From Blasia pusilla (lineage: Eukaryota > Marchantiophyta > Marchantiopsida > Blasiales): DNA of 64,000 bases. Under the pieces are notes generated by a model. The model did not search any database. It was not told where the DNA came from and saw nothing but the letters and a program-made list of their open reading frames with translations. The stretch lies in NCBI GenBank assembly GCA_050084515.1, contig CM114271.1, positions 4,030,001 to 4,094,000 on the forward strand, read 5' to 3'. This document shows, piece after piece, positions 10,705-23,414 of this stretch; position 1 is the stretch's first letter; each line of letters begins with the position of its first letter. A program made the position numbers and the translations under genes.

Positions 10705-10900
10705 CGTAAATTTGGATAAATGTAGGGACAATTCTCCGAGATTGGATGCGATCAAGCGTCGAACGAAGTCGAACGAAGTGGACATTGGACAGTAACTTCG
10801 CACACATTGCACGAACAATCCTTGATTCCTTCGTCGAAAGGAGGATTCTCGTGACTCAGACCTTCAAGTTTTCGTTACGTTACAAACATTATTTCTAATT

Positions 10901-10936
10901 CTAAAGTTCGCTTCTGTTGAAGCGAACTTTTTAGAA
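10901..10936. repeat. 12-bp perfect hairpin, extendable with bulge
   Basis: AAAGTTCGCTTC (10903-10914) pairs with GAAGCGAACTTT (10919-10930) over a 4-nt TGTT loop; outer bases CT/AG extend the stem past a 2-nt bulge. The same GTTCGCTTCTGTT string recurs at about 10940. Confidence 0.85.
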
Positions 10937-13900
10937 TAGTGTTCGCTTCTGTTTTGAAATGTTATTACGACAGAGGACGGCTGGCTTAGGAGCTCGCCGC
11001 AGGATATGGATTCGATTCCATGCAGCAGATGTGGTAGTCTCAGCATTTCAAGTCCTCCACATCGTGTAAGCGTTTGGATCTCTACAGGAGGAAAACGACC
11101 ACACAGCCACGTTGGAACTGGGTGCCTAAGCGACATGTGAATGGCCGAAATCCAACCCTCTCGCCAGCCCAAGCGATTCTTTTCAGACTTCAAGTTCCTT
11201 ACTTACTTAACCTTCGTAGTGTGCGAAGATCATGCGAGAGAGTGTTGTCCATGAGCTATCCAGTATTGGCGAGTTCGACCAGCAGCCGCCTTAGAATCCG
11301 AAAGTCACAGTTGCTTGGTAAAGCTTGAAACTCGTTGATAGATCCATCTCGTTGAGGGAGTGACCGGTGAGCAAGCATACTGCCAGATCCAATTAATTGG
11401 TCAACGTAAGAATGCCATACCTGATAAGCTGACATTTAGTCTGTATCTTTCTTGTATAGTAGTATACGAGAAAGAGTACACACCTTATCTGCGCGGCAGA
11501 GTTGTTTTGCGTTTGGACTGTTTCGCCAGAGTTGGGATTCCCCAAACACCGTAATTCTTTCACTGAATAGGGTGTCCCATAGTAGAAAAGAAACCCCAAT
11601 TTTATGCAGTCGTAGAAAATTTCAATCCATGCCATGTTACATAGTCTGAACGGATGAAAACATATCTTGAACAAACCATTTGTGAAAAATACGAGATTCT
11701 GCCCATGTGGTGCGTTCTCGTGGCTGATGTAGTTGTCAACCTGCTAATATGCTCCTTAGTTAAGTCAAAGTCCTGAGGGTAGAACCATAGAACGAGGAAG
11801 GACGTGACCTTATCACTGTACGATCAGACGACTTAGCAGTCGTAAAATTGTGAATTCTGGAACGGTGTAGCAAAGTTCTGGATAAGAATAAAATGAGGAT
11901 CCCCCATTGTAAAGTCCGGATAAGAATATTAAAATGAGGATTCCCTTGATCAAGTTCGGTAGATCTTGCGCGCTCATTCAATGGGGATGATTATGCTGAG
12001 AGATCATTTTGAAGCTGGAATGGCATGTTGGTCCGGAACTTGGAGGTAGCAAATTCTAACTCACCGGCTTGAAACACTCGAGCTAGATTTTCCCATTTTA
12101 ACAACGTAGACTCAATCAAACGTACATTAGCGTGAAGAGATTGCGAAAGTGGCTATGACTTGGTTTCCATGGCAACCGTGACAGGGTTATGACACCCGAC
12201 AGTCGTCTTGAGGAAGCTAGATTTGAGGTGTGAGGAAATTTCGATTGCAAACACTCCGTATGAATGTCGCCTCCTCCAACTCATCAATTCCCCTTCCACG
12301 AGCCGTTCAAAATAATTCCCCGAGAGTTGAGTTCTCGTTCGTGAAGGTTTCCGAGAGAAAGAGCATCACTAGGAAGGCTTCACGACCAACTTCGGAATGG
12401 ATAGTCCACGTTTCCCAGCTTCCATGGAAGCAAAATATACCATCTCCTCCTATACGAGTTAACGTAACCAGTTTCTAGTATTATGGAGAGTGACTGTTCT
12501 ATTCCTCAATTTCTCAACTGATAAACATCATGGAAGGATGGTATCAAAATTGTATTAAGGGTTCTAGAGATGGGTTAAGTCATTAATCAAAACCAAAACG
12601 ACAGTTTCTTTTCTTTCTTCTAAATTAACTTTTACAATTTTCAAACGTTATTTTAAACTGATTTCGAACGAAGTTGACAAGGGAACGATCCATAATGGCC
12701 GAGAGGAGGGACCACATAAATAATAATAGAGCTACAAAGTTTAGTTCGTCGAATAGTATAAAATGGGAAGGATAAGAGAAGTGGGGCTCGCTTCGCTTGA
12801 ATAGAGTCCGTGCATCGACGGGTTCTAGTTCAAGGCGGAAGCATTGCATTGAAACAGTGGAGGGTGCAAATGGATTTTGCTGCATCATCTCAGAACGCCG
12901 GTGGTTGCGGCAAATCCTCATGATTTGTTTGCATGCTCAGGATATATACGTGCTTTCTCCGCTGCGCAGCGCTGGAGCTGATTTGTGCCATTCCATCACA
13001 TGATTCTCTGTCCTCGATCGTCAGAGTTTCCCGTTTCCGAGTCAATCCACCTTCAATTCAAGAGCGCTCTGCGAGCCACGCTCGAGCGCTCTGGGTATGA
13101 CAGAAATCGTATCGATATGAGGAAGGACAGAGCAACTTCAAATCTTCATTAACGTCGATGTGGAATGCTTTTGGAAGGATTCGGTCGTGCCGTCCTATCC
13201 TAGTCCAAAGGAAAGGAGGAGGGGGTTGAGGATGAACACAGGACTCCACATTCTTAAGAAAGAGAATAACCCTGTATCTATTGATTTCAGAACCCTCGTC
13301 TCGGTGAAACGTATGGTCGAAAGTAGATTACACACGTACGTACTGCTATCTGCGCTGCAGTAGATCCGACATGGCAATCAATCAGCAATTGCAACTCTAA
13401 ACATCCGAGTCTCTTGCTCAGCCTGTTCAGAATACCAAGATTGACAAGAAGTTGCACCACACTCAATTCAAACGCTGATGACTCTTAAGGCCACGTTTAG
13501 GCCGGTTCCTTGAAAGATTTCACTGATAGACAAAAGCGACACTCAGAGCACTCCAACTAATCTTAGTACAAGAAAGAAGTAGTAACAACACGGACTATTG
13601 TATGCTCAAACAGAGGAGACACGAATTCGAAACAAAATTGACAGTGACGAAGATTGAGCAGCTTATTGCAACACCATAGCGCTTCACATGTAGTAGATGA
13701 GCGCTAACTCGACAAAAAGGTAAACCGAGAGACTGTAGTCATTAAGTAGTGCCCCTCGTAGCCTTGCGACCCTGGACCCACATAAACATGGAGAGAGATA
13801 GAAAGAGAGAGATGAAAGCTGCCATAAGACATCTGTATAAAAGGGTTTATTAACTTATTTATCCCCCTAAAACAACTGTTCCTAAATTTAGAGAAGAGAC

Positions 13901-14488
13901 TTTAGGCACTAGTATCTATTCATACTTATTCAACAACAACAGCGTTCCTTCCAACAACAACAGAGTTCCTACGCACATGTGTTGCGTTTAGGAATCTACT
14001 AAATTCTGGCCTTCCCTAGATCCCAAGACAAAGCGAAGCATAAAAAACTCACTTTGCGATGGGGACCAACCGCGGAAACCATGTCCTTTCATGCATAAGG
14101 TGCCTCGTGGTCTCCGGCGATTCGGAACCGTCCTTTTTCCTCTATCATCTCTTCATGAGTTTCCTTTCCCTCTCAAACGCGAAGAAACGGACGTTCTCAG
14201 ATTTTTGAATAATCACGCTAACATTGAGTGTCGGAAAATTACTTAAAGAATTGTGACCTATTCGAGCTCTTTTCTCAATCGTTGTTTCCCATTTTGTTCC
14301 TGTCAGTTCTGGTCAAGTTGAGATTTGAAAGAAGTAGAGATCTGACTTCAGCGCTGAGAACTCAAATTTTTGAATGCTTATGAGAAAAACGCAATCACCG
14401 TGTCCGTAAGGTCACTAAGGACTGCCATAATCTCCGCCTTCGTCCCTCATTCATCATTTTCGGTCTCTTCCGAAGGTTCTCCTTCTCA

Positions 14489-15085
14489 TCAGCGCGGTCG
14501 GTACACAGCAGCTCCGATATCCACAGCAGACTGGAGTTGATCGAGGACAGGACCCGTATCTGTACTGGTAGCGGGAGCCGACAGGAAGTTGTTGACTAGA
14601 TCGGTTGCGTATTGTCTGCCCAATTTTCGATGGTGAAACTGGGAAGGTCTTGTTGGTCGCCCACCAGCCTGGGCAAAATCCATACGAAAGCGTTGACCCT
14701 CTCGGAGTGATGTCCGACGGGAAAAAGCCGACACCGGATGGAGAAGGGGAATTACTATGCCAGGCGACGGGATACAATAGAATGTGTGATTTCAAGGTCA
14801 GGCCCAAAACGTTCTCGATCCATGGCAGGCAGTATGTTGAGAGTTTAGACGGGGAGACTCATTACCTCAACATTGCCAAGCAGTCCAGGTCTCACTCGAA
14901 GTCGGCCACATACAATTTGTGTGTTTGTTACGGGAGTGGTAAGGACGTGGCTTACATGGTCTCGTCAGAAACGACATAGCGAATTGTCAATCAAAGTGAG
15001 GAAGGAGTTGGTGGCAATCGTCACAAAGCCGGAGAAGAAGTTTATCTTAAATGCCTGCTTCTGGTGTCGTCCACAGAGGGATGAG
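14489..15085. pseudogene. LOR-family pseudogene with internal inversion and frameshift
   Basis: Two parts of a LOR gene related to the intact one at 885-1898 lie head to head. On the plus strand 14626-14979 reads from FDGETGKVLLVAHQPG through RPKTFSIHGRQYVES to NLCVCYGSGKDVAY, then shifts frame and continues with KELVAIVTKPEKKFILNACF up to about 15060. On the minus strand 14507-14626 encodes the region that should come after this, KLGRQYATDLVNNF...LDQLQSAV. The two meet within a few bases at 14624-14626. The N-terminal ~70 residues are missing. The C-terminal part was therefore inverted, upstream of the rest, after duplication. It cannot make a normal protein. Confidence 0.85.
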
Positions 15086-15741
15086 CATTTTTGTACACAA
15101 ACCTTCTCGATCGACTCCTCCTCCATGATCTGCTCGATCGACACTGACCACCAGCACTTCCAGTTTTGGGTTCAGCACTCACGATACTCAAGTCTCAATG
15201 CGCTCATCAACAAACAGAGAGCATGAAGAATCGAAGCACCCTCAGGCTCTCCACCGATTGCGACGCAGAGGGTGAATGAACCCACGAGGAACTTCGAATC
15301 GAAAACCATCCATTCCAAAACCAGCTCCGTCTTCGTACTACCATACACTTTTCGAAACGCACATACGGCTGACAGACGATCTCAGCGTGATATACTGCGA
15401 TCAACCTCCCTTCCAACTCTCCCCCGACTTCTCGAGATAAATCGAGCAGTAGAATCGTTAACTTGTGGGCTCAGCAACGACAGACCGCAATTTGAGCTGC
15501 GCAAGCAACAGACCACGTACAATCTACATCGATTGACAAGCATACCTCCAACAACTGCCCAAATGGATCAAGATATATTCCGAGGCTGGATCCACGGAAT
15601 GTCGCGGATAAGTATGAGCGCGTCCAGGACCAAGCGGTGTTTGACCACTCGCTACACAAGCCCATGCACATCCCCCGTAATCAATCATTCTACTTTTCTC
15701 CTTATCGACGCGTTGGGACTCGGTCTTCGCCATCAAAATGT

Positions 15742-15742
<1 letters not shown>

Positions 15743-15775
<33 letters not shown>
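15743..15775. repeat. (CAG)11 microsatellite
   Basis: Eleven perfect CAG units, read as poly-Gln or poly-Ser on the plus strand depending on frame. Confidence 0.97.
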
Positions 15776-15777
<2 letters not shown>

Positions 15778-16210
15778 CCACCCCCAAACGGTTGAAAATT
15801 GCCGCGCAACGAATTCTTCTACCTTCAGACAAACACTCGAAATTCAGAGTTCCTGGCTTCATTAAAGGAGTAAAGAGAAACGGAAGGTCCACTTGTTTCT
15901 CCTTTTTGTCAGCTGCTCCTAGACTCCTGTCCTAGACTCGTAGCCACTTTCCATTTTCTAACGAATCGTTGACGCGGTGCCGTGATAGACTAGGTTGCTA
16001 CGTTTCTTCAGATGGTTGCCAATGTTTCTCCCAAACGCTACATGGTCTCAACTTCTCAAGCACGTCGTACGAAAAAGAAAAAATAAATAAAATAAAACTT
16101 TCTTACTGTTTTAAAATCTGGTGTTTCTTGTCATTATGTTTCTCATACAAGACAACGAGAACAATATAAAAGGATGGCCCTTTCTCGAGGTATCTTTCTC
16201 GGATTTCTCC

Positions 16211-16232
16211 CATGGGAGAGTACTCTCCCATG
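16211..16232. repeat. Perfect 22-bp palindrome
   Basis: CATGGGAGAGT is followed immediately by its exact reverse complement. A second CTCCCATGGGAG palindrome overlaps its left end. Confidence 0.9.
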
Positions 16233-16961
16233 AGGGAGCGATGAATGAGTGAATGAATGAAGAGGAGGGACGGCTGGAAAAAACGCATAACTCGGTAGGA
16301 GACAAAGTAGTCCAAAAACATAAAAGAATTAAAAAATAACTTTAGGTCCGAGTCACATAAAAGAATCCATGTTCCAAAGATTTTGGGAGTTGCGATTTTT
16401 TACCGGTTCCGCTTTTTCCCTTCTTATTTTTTTATCAATCAAAAATAGATATCTAAGTCATCATGATCATGGACTTTTGTGAGTTCTTTTTTCGTATTTT
16501 TCTACCTCCCAAAATATTTGTAAAGCATCAGCTAGTGTTAGCTTCAAAGAATTATAACTCATCTTTGCTTAGAGCCGAGAGAATTTCTAGTGTATATCGG
16601 GATGAGACTATAAGAACTCTAAGACTATGGGTGCACCTTTCTCTATCATCTTGCCATTGGATCCCCTAAAGTTTTTCTCCATCCTTCTCATAGTAGACTC
16701 TATGACCATAGCTTTATCTCCAAAGTTTTCATACCCTTGAATCACCCTTGGAAAAGTTAAGGTTTTTAAATTTTGATCCCAAAACTTTTTTTGGAGAATA
16801 TTTTGGAATCACGTCTCTCACAATAGATCAACGAGATCTAGTGGAGCACATTCGAGGATACTAGAGGAAACCCTCACGAGATTGAGGATGACCTACTGTG
16901 GCCACAGATAGCATGAGAGAGTTGGTTTCCCCTTGGTTTCGGTTCATTTGGAACCATATTG

Positions 16962-16989
16962 AGTAACTTACTATTTCGAGTAAGTTACT
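16962..16989. repeat. 11-bp perfect inverted repeat
   Basis: AGTAACTTACT and AGTAAGTTACT flank a 6-nt spacer. Function unknown. Confidence 0.8.
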
Positions 16990-17373
16990 ATTTTGAGCAT
17001 AATTGACTTAAAGTTTCTACTTTTGGAAATGGCCCTTGACCTCTTACAGTCGGTTGAGACCAAAGAGATGATCTGGGAACATAGTTTACCGTGGAGAGAC
17101 GTTGAGAACTCATTCTCTCTTCGTTGAACCTCTTTGCATAAGGCGGAGGAGTTATGCTCCTCCTTGCCTTGTGTGTGTGACCCAACCTTCTCATTAGGAG
17201 AGTGGGTTTGGTTTTAAGAGAGGGAGAGTCATTGATTGATTGATTGATTTGTGTGCATCGTGGAGAGATTATGTGAGAAGCACTTGATTTATTTGAGACA
17301 TTTTGGTATTTATCCTCTCCATGTTTGGATGCCATGAGTTAGCATAGGATCGTGTGTGCTTGTGTGTATGTTC

Positions 17374-17425
17374 GGTGACAGTGATGTATGTTGTGTAGCG
17401 ATGTGTATGCGCACAACATCGTCCA
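17374..17425. repeat. Fragment related to one arm of the 3.2-3.5 kb inverted repeat
   Basis: TTGTGTAGCGATGTGTATGC is shared exactly with the right arm near 3433, with similar flanking words (TCGGTG upstream, ACATC downstream). This is a single-arm relic, indicating a dispersed family. Confidence 0.65.
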
Positions 17426-20400
17426 ACTCATTGTAATCTTATGTGGTGTATTTTATGCCATATGTTTTCAAATTCTTCTTTTTTTTCCTCCCTTTGTCTT
17501 ACTTACAAAATTAACTTTCTAGGGAGATAAAAGCACTACTATTATACTAACCTCCTTTTACTCTGCAAAATTTCAGATTATGCCTATTCCCAAATAGATA
17601 TAATTGGGGCTAGCTCAGATCCATTTCATTCCATATCCGAGAAGACTCGGGGTATATGTTGAGCCAATGTTAGGGGAGAAGTGGGTTGCATGCGGATCAA
17701 TCATCGGAACAAAATTACGCAAGTTCTGATTTTTATTTGTATCTAAATAGTCGATCGGAATGAGAAAATTTTCAAAATGTACTAAAAAAATACCTAGGCC
17801 CGATTTCAGCAATGCAACTCTGTCCGAGGGTGGCTTAGCCCTGGCCATTAGACTAGACCCATGGGATAAGGCAAAAAACACCAACAACTAGGAAAATCTA
17901 TGCCCCCCCCCCCCCTTAGCATCTCCGAAACCCGGATCTACTAGGTAGGGGAGGAAGTCCATCCTTTTCTATTTGACATCCATAGGCTTTAAATAAAATC
18001 TTGCCTTCGATTGAATATAATTCATTTCCGAGTTCCCACATGGATTTGCAAACGGGGGCGACTGCGTCAATATTTGCATCATTACTCTTCCAAACATCAT
18101 TTGTGTGGTAAAGAACGTCACAACCCATCAGCATTTCAAGCACCTCTTAAAACGATATATTCTTTTATTTATTCTAAGAGAAGTTCATGCTCTCCGAGCG
18201 ACGAAAATAATGTTCCGGCACTGTCCTACGGGTTTCATACGATCTGAGTTGTGGGACAAACGTCCCCAACACTCAAAGAATAGATCCTTCTAAACGCATT
18301 AGACTAATTTTTGTTGATTTCAAACGTCGGAAACGGAAGTTAAGTTCGCCGCTTCGTTGCCTGCAGCTACTAAGTAGGGGTTATCCGTAGGCACCTCAAA
18401 TTAGTTAATTTTTGATATTTGTTAATTTGATACCAAGACTATTCCTAGTTGCATCGGGCAATGAGAGAAAATTCTTTCCATTTAATAGTATTGTGGAGCT
18501 GTAAAATAGTTTCACACTTTTTATTTGGAATTTTATCATCTATTAAGAAAAAATTAGGAAACGAAAAATGGACATGAGAAAATCTATAGGTGGAAAAAAC
18601 TTATCACGTATCTTATGGTACAAAAATGGAAAGGAAGTTGGATTTGAAAAAGGAGGAAAATCCCAAAATAATTAACTTTTTATTTGAAACCATTTTTTTA
18701 AAAAAAATTCGTAGGTCCTAGTAAAAGCCATAGAGGTAGTTTGTACACCAAATACATTAGTTTTGGCAGGATAATTGCTGGGACGAGAGAAAAAAATGTT
18801 TGTATAGGAGTTATACATACCATAAGAGGAATAGCCGGAACCGAAATACAAACCAGTACATACACATATAAACACATAGAATAGAATATCCCGCGCGGAG
18901 AGGAGAGAATACTAGGGAGGGAGGGAAGTTGGGGATGGAGAAAAAGTGTCCATATACAAACTTGCATATAAAAAAAAATTTGTATACCAAATATACAACC
19001 AAAGGGGAGAGAGAGGATATAGTGGTGAGGAACCATTAGGATTAGGAGTTGTTAATTTAAGTCGCATGAATGGAATTACAAATGGGATTACAAGATAGAG
19101 CAGGAATTTAAGTCACAAGAATCATGTTACATGACACCCAAAATTTTCATCCACGGTGTTAAGCAATCACACAACCCGAAATAACCTGCCCATCAAATAG
19201 CAAAACAAAGCATACATGTATGTAGGGCCCGTAAAGAACTAGTGAATATTTTGTAAAAGAAAATCATGAGATGAAAAAATAATTTGAGAAAAAAAGATAT
19301 TCCAATTAAAAACATAATTCTTACACTCATGATACCAATACATGCCAAGAATATGGAATATTCCTAATTTGTTAATGAAAATCATGATATAGATTTAATT
19401 TGATTGGTTTCCCAATCTCTATCCCCTAGTATTTCCCAGCGGGGGAATTGTAAAGAAACTTTCTTCGTCCAAATCTTGTCACATTAACCATTTCAAGTTT
19501 TCTCCTCTATCCCTACATTTCTTAATGCAAGGAGGAGGGAGCCAAAACAAATAAACATAGGTAGCACAAAAAAAGGGAGAATAGAGAAAATTTTGTGACA
19601 AACCCCTAAGAGCTATCATTATTTAAAAGGCCTTTGATTTTGCCATAGAGGATTCCCATGTAGGACCTAAGAGAGTGTGAGATACCTATGTGCTCTTGGC
19701 TACCCAACAATAAGCAACGATATGGTTGCCAAAGTTTTAAGAGAACTTTATGGCTCTATTAGGTAAGAGCTCTTCATGGGCCTTGCACATCCAAATAACG
19801 AGGCCTAGAGTTCTTAAGTATAAACTATAAAGAAGGGGCTATAAACTAAAGACGGGGCTATCATACAATTTCCTCAAATAATTAGGGTTGTTAATGTTCG
19901 AGGAGCAACCAAATAGGGAAATATCCCACTTCTGTGTCTTTGAATGGAAGAACATGATTTAAGTTTCAAGATGATATTTTTAAATAGATCATAAAGAATG
20001 AAAATACGGATTTCGGCGGGAATAATTAAGTGACAATACTTCAAAATGAACTTTGAAACTATCAAAGACTTTTCCTTCAAGATTCCATAGATCCTTTCAT
20101 CTAGAGAAAATTCTTTGGATGACTAAACACAAACAATAGGAGCACGGCATGAGGCTAGTATGAGCTTTACAATAGGAGTAGGAGCTTCAAACCCAAAGAT
20201 TACCTCTCACAAACATTAGCAAAACCTACAAATTTTCACCACTTTGCTATAACTCATCACAAAAGCCTCTTCCTTGATTTGGCTAGCTTTCTAGCTCCAA
20301 TTGTGTGAGTTGAGTGGTAACCAATGACATTTATATTAGATGTATGAAACTTATTGATGTCTTCACGTAGTCAACATTGTCATATTATCAAGTCAAGCAA

Positions 20401-20571
20401 AAATGAAAAAAAAATGGACATAAATGGAGGATTTTTTTGTTTTATGGAATACGGTATGGTGGCTCATTGGGCTGCGTTAAATTAAAGTTACAAAATTTAG
20501 ACCGCATGAAGTTAGAGTCCATTAATCCAAAAGGAGATATATGTATGAGAAGGAGATATATGTACAGTAAT

Positions 20572-20882
20572 TAAGGTTGCATGTGGACAAAGTTTGTGTC
20601 CGTGAACTTATGTCCATCCTATGGAAGGACTTGTCCGTTTGGGCCTTACTTTTCCTTTCCTTCTCATTCCCTTTACTTGCCATTGTGTTTCATACTCTTC
20701 CATTTCTTCCTCCCTCCACCTCCACTTCCGCCTCCCTCATTGCTCCTCTCATCCTTGCATTGCCTTCAAATATGGACTAAAAATGCGGGTCTTACCTCTT
20801 GGAACCCATGTCCGTGGACATGTCCAAACTTGTTCGTCCATGTTCGTCATAAGAAAGATTTTTCCATTTTTGTATAATCATT
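20572..20882 (+). mobile_element. Short repeat element R, uninterrupted copy (about 311 bp)
   Basis: This segment aligns along its length with the two halves of the element at 36388-36474 and 43844-44079, for example GCATGTGGACAAAG at the start, then CATTCCCTTTACTTGCC and TCTTGGAACCCA. It lacks the LTR retrotransposon found in the other copy and so represents the empty site: here GTCCGTTTGGGCC is continuous, where the other reads TCCGTATG, retrotransposon, GTATGGGCC. The element has internal direct repeats built on TGTCCGT. No target duplication is obvious for this copy. Confidence 0.8.
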
Positions 20883-22393
20883 TTTAAATTATCCAATAAT
20901 AATAATTTTGACAAACAATGTTTGTCAAAATTGTTAGAGGTTATCTCAAGTACACACCATTTCTAACAAGTGTCATTAGAATTTTTTTTCAAAAGTTATC
21001 TTAAAGGATCGTATATAAATTGGCAACTAGAATTACACTTAAGGTGAAAATGACTTTTGTGTCTCAATGTTCTTACTATTCTTATGGAAGAGTGTTATCT
21101 TCTTGATTTACAAACACCTTTTGTTACACATGACAATTAAATATTTGTATGTAACATCATTAATCAATTTAATAACACCTTTTGTTAACACATGACAATT
21201 AAATATTTGTATGTTGATTAATTCCCTAGTTGGGTAATACATTAACAACTCTTCAAACATTACTAGTTTCTATTATAATTACTTTTGATTATTAATGGTG
21301 GAAAGCCCATAGGATGAGCGGGAGTGAAATTCTCTTGTTCTAAGCAAAGAGATGTAACGCAGATAAGAAAGATAAAACTTGATGTAACGTAGCTACCATG
21401 GCATGTTGCATGCTTCCATCCGTACGATGTTTTTTCAAAAGCAACTACTTTGAAAACATTCTTCATTTCTGAAATTTGCCAGCAGCAGGAGATAAATATT
21501 TGAGGAAAAGACAACTTTTCTTGAACATGTTTCTCCGAAAACACTTAGTATAAAATTGCACGAGTGTTGCTTTGATTAACATACCACATCTCTTTGAACC
21601 ACCCAGGCTCCATGTGACAAGTACGTAAATAATCAAATGGAGTGTGCGTTCGTGCCATGCCTCCTACAGAGCTCTAGAAAATTTCTTACTGGACCTGTCT
21701 TTCTGGCAGACTTCCTAGAATTCAGATTTCCAATTTAACCTTCAAAGGTGGCACATTCCTTTATTTCACAAGTCATTGCTAATTCCACTTCTGCTTTGCG
21801 GGACTGAACGTGCGCCTTCCTTCTGTATCCAGACACACGTCGCACAGATTCGTCCGTTGCAAACATTAGCAGAAGTCGGTGACAAGTCCCTTTCTGCTTC
21901 AGTCCACCAATTGCAATATGTATATGCCTTCTTGACCTCATTTCCCGACAAGATCGCGTGTTTAGATCTTTACCCATTTTATGTACAGAATTCGATATAT
22001 GCGCTACAGTCCTCGCGCTTCGTCGAGAACATAGACTGGTAGAACTCTACAGATCGTTCTCAATACCCAGCAATTCACTCTCGGATCCGAGGCCAGTTTT
22101 TCTTGCATAATCTCCTGCCATTCATAGACGTGGAGGGCTGACGAACGACCCAATGGAGCATGCTCGATTGTTTGCATTTGTCGTCACCTGTTCTCCATTG
22201 GGAAGTTTGGTTGCGAACCCGAGGCAATCACTGTGATAAGAATTTGAGCGGATCTCGCGATGATCCGCTCAGAAATGGGATGCGACTCTTGAATTGTGAC
22301 TGAAATTTGAATCCCGCTGGTGAATCATGCAGAAAGGAAAAAGAAGTGCGTTTCATCTTCCTCTTCTTCTCTGCTTCTCGCGCGGAGGCAATC
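20883..22393. other. AT-rich intergenic with local tandem duplication
   Basis: A unit containing CACATGACAATTAAATATTTGTATG occurs twice (about 21120-21155 and 21190-21220). A related opening phrase (GAGTGCCTTCTTGATTTGCAAACA type) is found near 21088, 23948 and, more weakly, 54430, suggesting a dispersed AT-rich repeat. No gene is supported up to the small minus-strand gene. Confidence 0.5.
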
Positions 22394-22846
22394 TCACTCG
22401 TCGCCGACGGGCCGGCTCATCTTCGAGATGTCGAAGCCCGTGCTCTCCAAGCTTTCATGCTCATCGTCCCTGTTCTTGAAGCTCTCATGCGACTCATTGG
22501 CAACTTTATGCGGATCGCGCTGCTCATGCCCATAGGACCTGTCTAAAACATCGGCATCAGTCACACTGCTGATCTCCGCTTCCTCCGGAGCTGAGGGAGA
22601 GGGTTGTTGCGGTGAGCGCGCCTCCTCCTCGGAAGCAACGGCCCCAACTTGCGCAGCCGTCGTGGAAAACAAACACGTCCGAATCTCTGCGGCCTGCGCC
22701 AGCAACAAGCTCCTTCTTCGCCGGCTCAGGGAATCCGACTTCCAAAGAAAGGACCCTGAAGATCCAGGTTGCGGAGGCGACACATATCGTGAAACCCTCT
22801 CCGCAAGACCGACTCGCAACAAGTTCTTCGCCTGAACGAGTGCCAT
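22394..22846 (-). CDS. Putative mitochondrion-targeted small acidic protein, 150 aa
   Basis: I do not recognise a family. The N-terminal ~65 residues are rich in Arg, Ser, Leu and Ala with almost no acidic residues (RVGLAERVSRYVSPPQPG, then SRRRRSLLLAQAAEIRTCLFS), which fits a plant mitochondrial, or less likely plastid, presequence with a cleavage-like R-x-x-L-F-S-T stretch. The rest is hydrophilic and acidic (SEEEARS, EEAEISSVTDADV, a His/Asp/Glu-rich DRSYGHEQRDPHK) and likely disordered, ending FDISKMSRPVGDE. GC content is much higher than in the AT-rich flanks, and a GA tract lies about 165 bp upstream, as often seen in plant 5' leaders. Real gene: plausible. Function: unknown. Confidence 0.5.
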   Translation of the reverse strand: MALVQAKNLLRVGLAERVSRYVSPPQPGSSGSFLWKSDSLSRRRRSLLLAQAAEIRTCLFSTTAAQVGAVASEEEARSPQQPSPSAPEEAEISSVTDADVLDRSYGHEQRDPHKVANESHESFKNRDDEHESLESTGFDISKMSRPVGDE

Positions 22847-23009
22847 CGACTACAACCGCTTCCGAGCCCCACGAACGGAAGATCTAGCGCCTCCGTATCC
22901 AAATCGATCCGTGACTGCGCTCCACAACGTTGGGGATTCCTCGATACGACTGACTGCGAGCTGGAATTTCCGCGGCTATGACGGTAGAATTGGACTCCAG
23001 AGAGAAGGC

Positions 23010-23036
<27 letters not shown>
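23010..23036. repeat. (AG)n microsatellite
   Basis: About 27 bp of perfect AG repeat in the presumed promoter or leader of the minus-strand gene at 22394-22846. Confidence 0.95.
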
Positions 23037-23040
<4 letters not shown>

Positions 23041-23414
23041 TGCGCGTGAGTAGAGACGAGTTCCGAGTGTTATATGAGTTTCGTCTGGAGAGGTACTGCG
23101 TCTCGTTGATGCGATTTCAGGGGGGGGAGGAGTGGGGGCGTGGCAGGCATGGCTTGCGGCTCGTCGTGATCTCGACGCGTGGACGCCACGTGCTTGCTCC
23201 CTAGAGTCACTTCTCAATCGCGAATGGCGACGTGAACATCTGTGTACATTGCATTGTATTGTAGCTATGAAGTTTGAATTGCCCTTTTAGTTGGCTTGGC
23301 TTGGTTTGTTACAGTTAGCGCCGCTTGGGAGGGACGGACGGAGTTTGGACGGAGTTTGGATGGTTGATCGGGCAGGGGTTTTAAGGGGGAGGAAATCACA
23401 TAAAGCTTTTCTCG

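Larger units (their letters stand above)
9661..14479. other. Gene-poor region, no gene supported
   Basis: Several open frames of 60-170 codons exist (e.g. 9824-10324 minus, 10409-10807 minus), but none shows a domain or coding-like composition I trust. Local structures, listed separately, are hairpins near 10650-10704 and 10903-10930. The rest is unannotated. Confidence 0.4.
15086..20571. other. Gene-poor region, no gene supported
   Basis: No convincing gene. Open frames at 15272-15865 and 18698-19036 lack domains; the latter is hydrophobic because the DNA is AT-rich. A 13-C run lies at 17903-17915. The rest is AT-rich intergenic sequence, with the small repeats listed separately. Confidence 0.4.

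Noticed and set aside
18698-19036. Hydrophobic 112-codon frame on the minus strand resembling a membrane protein
   Set aside because: Hydrophobicity follows from AT-rich codons; no family features and overlapping frames are equally open.
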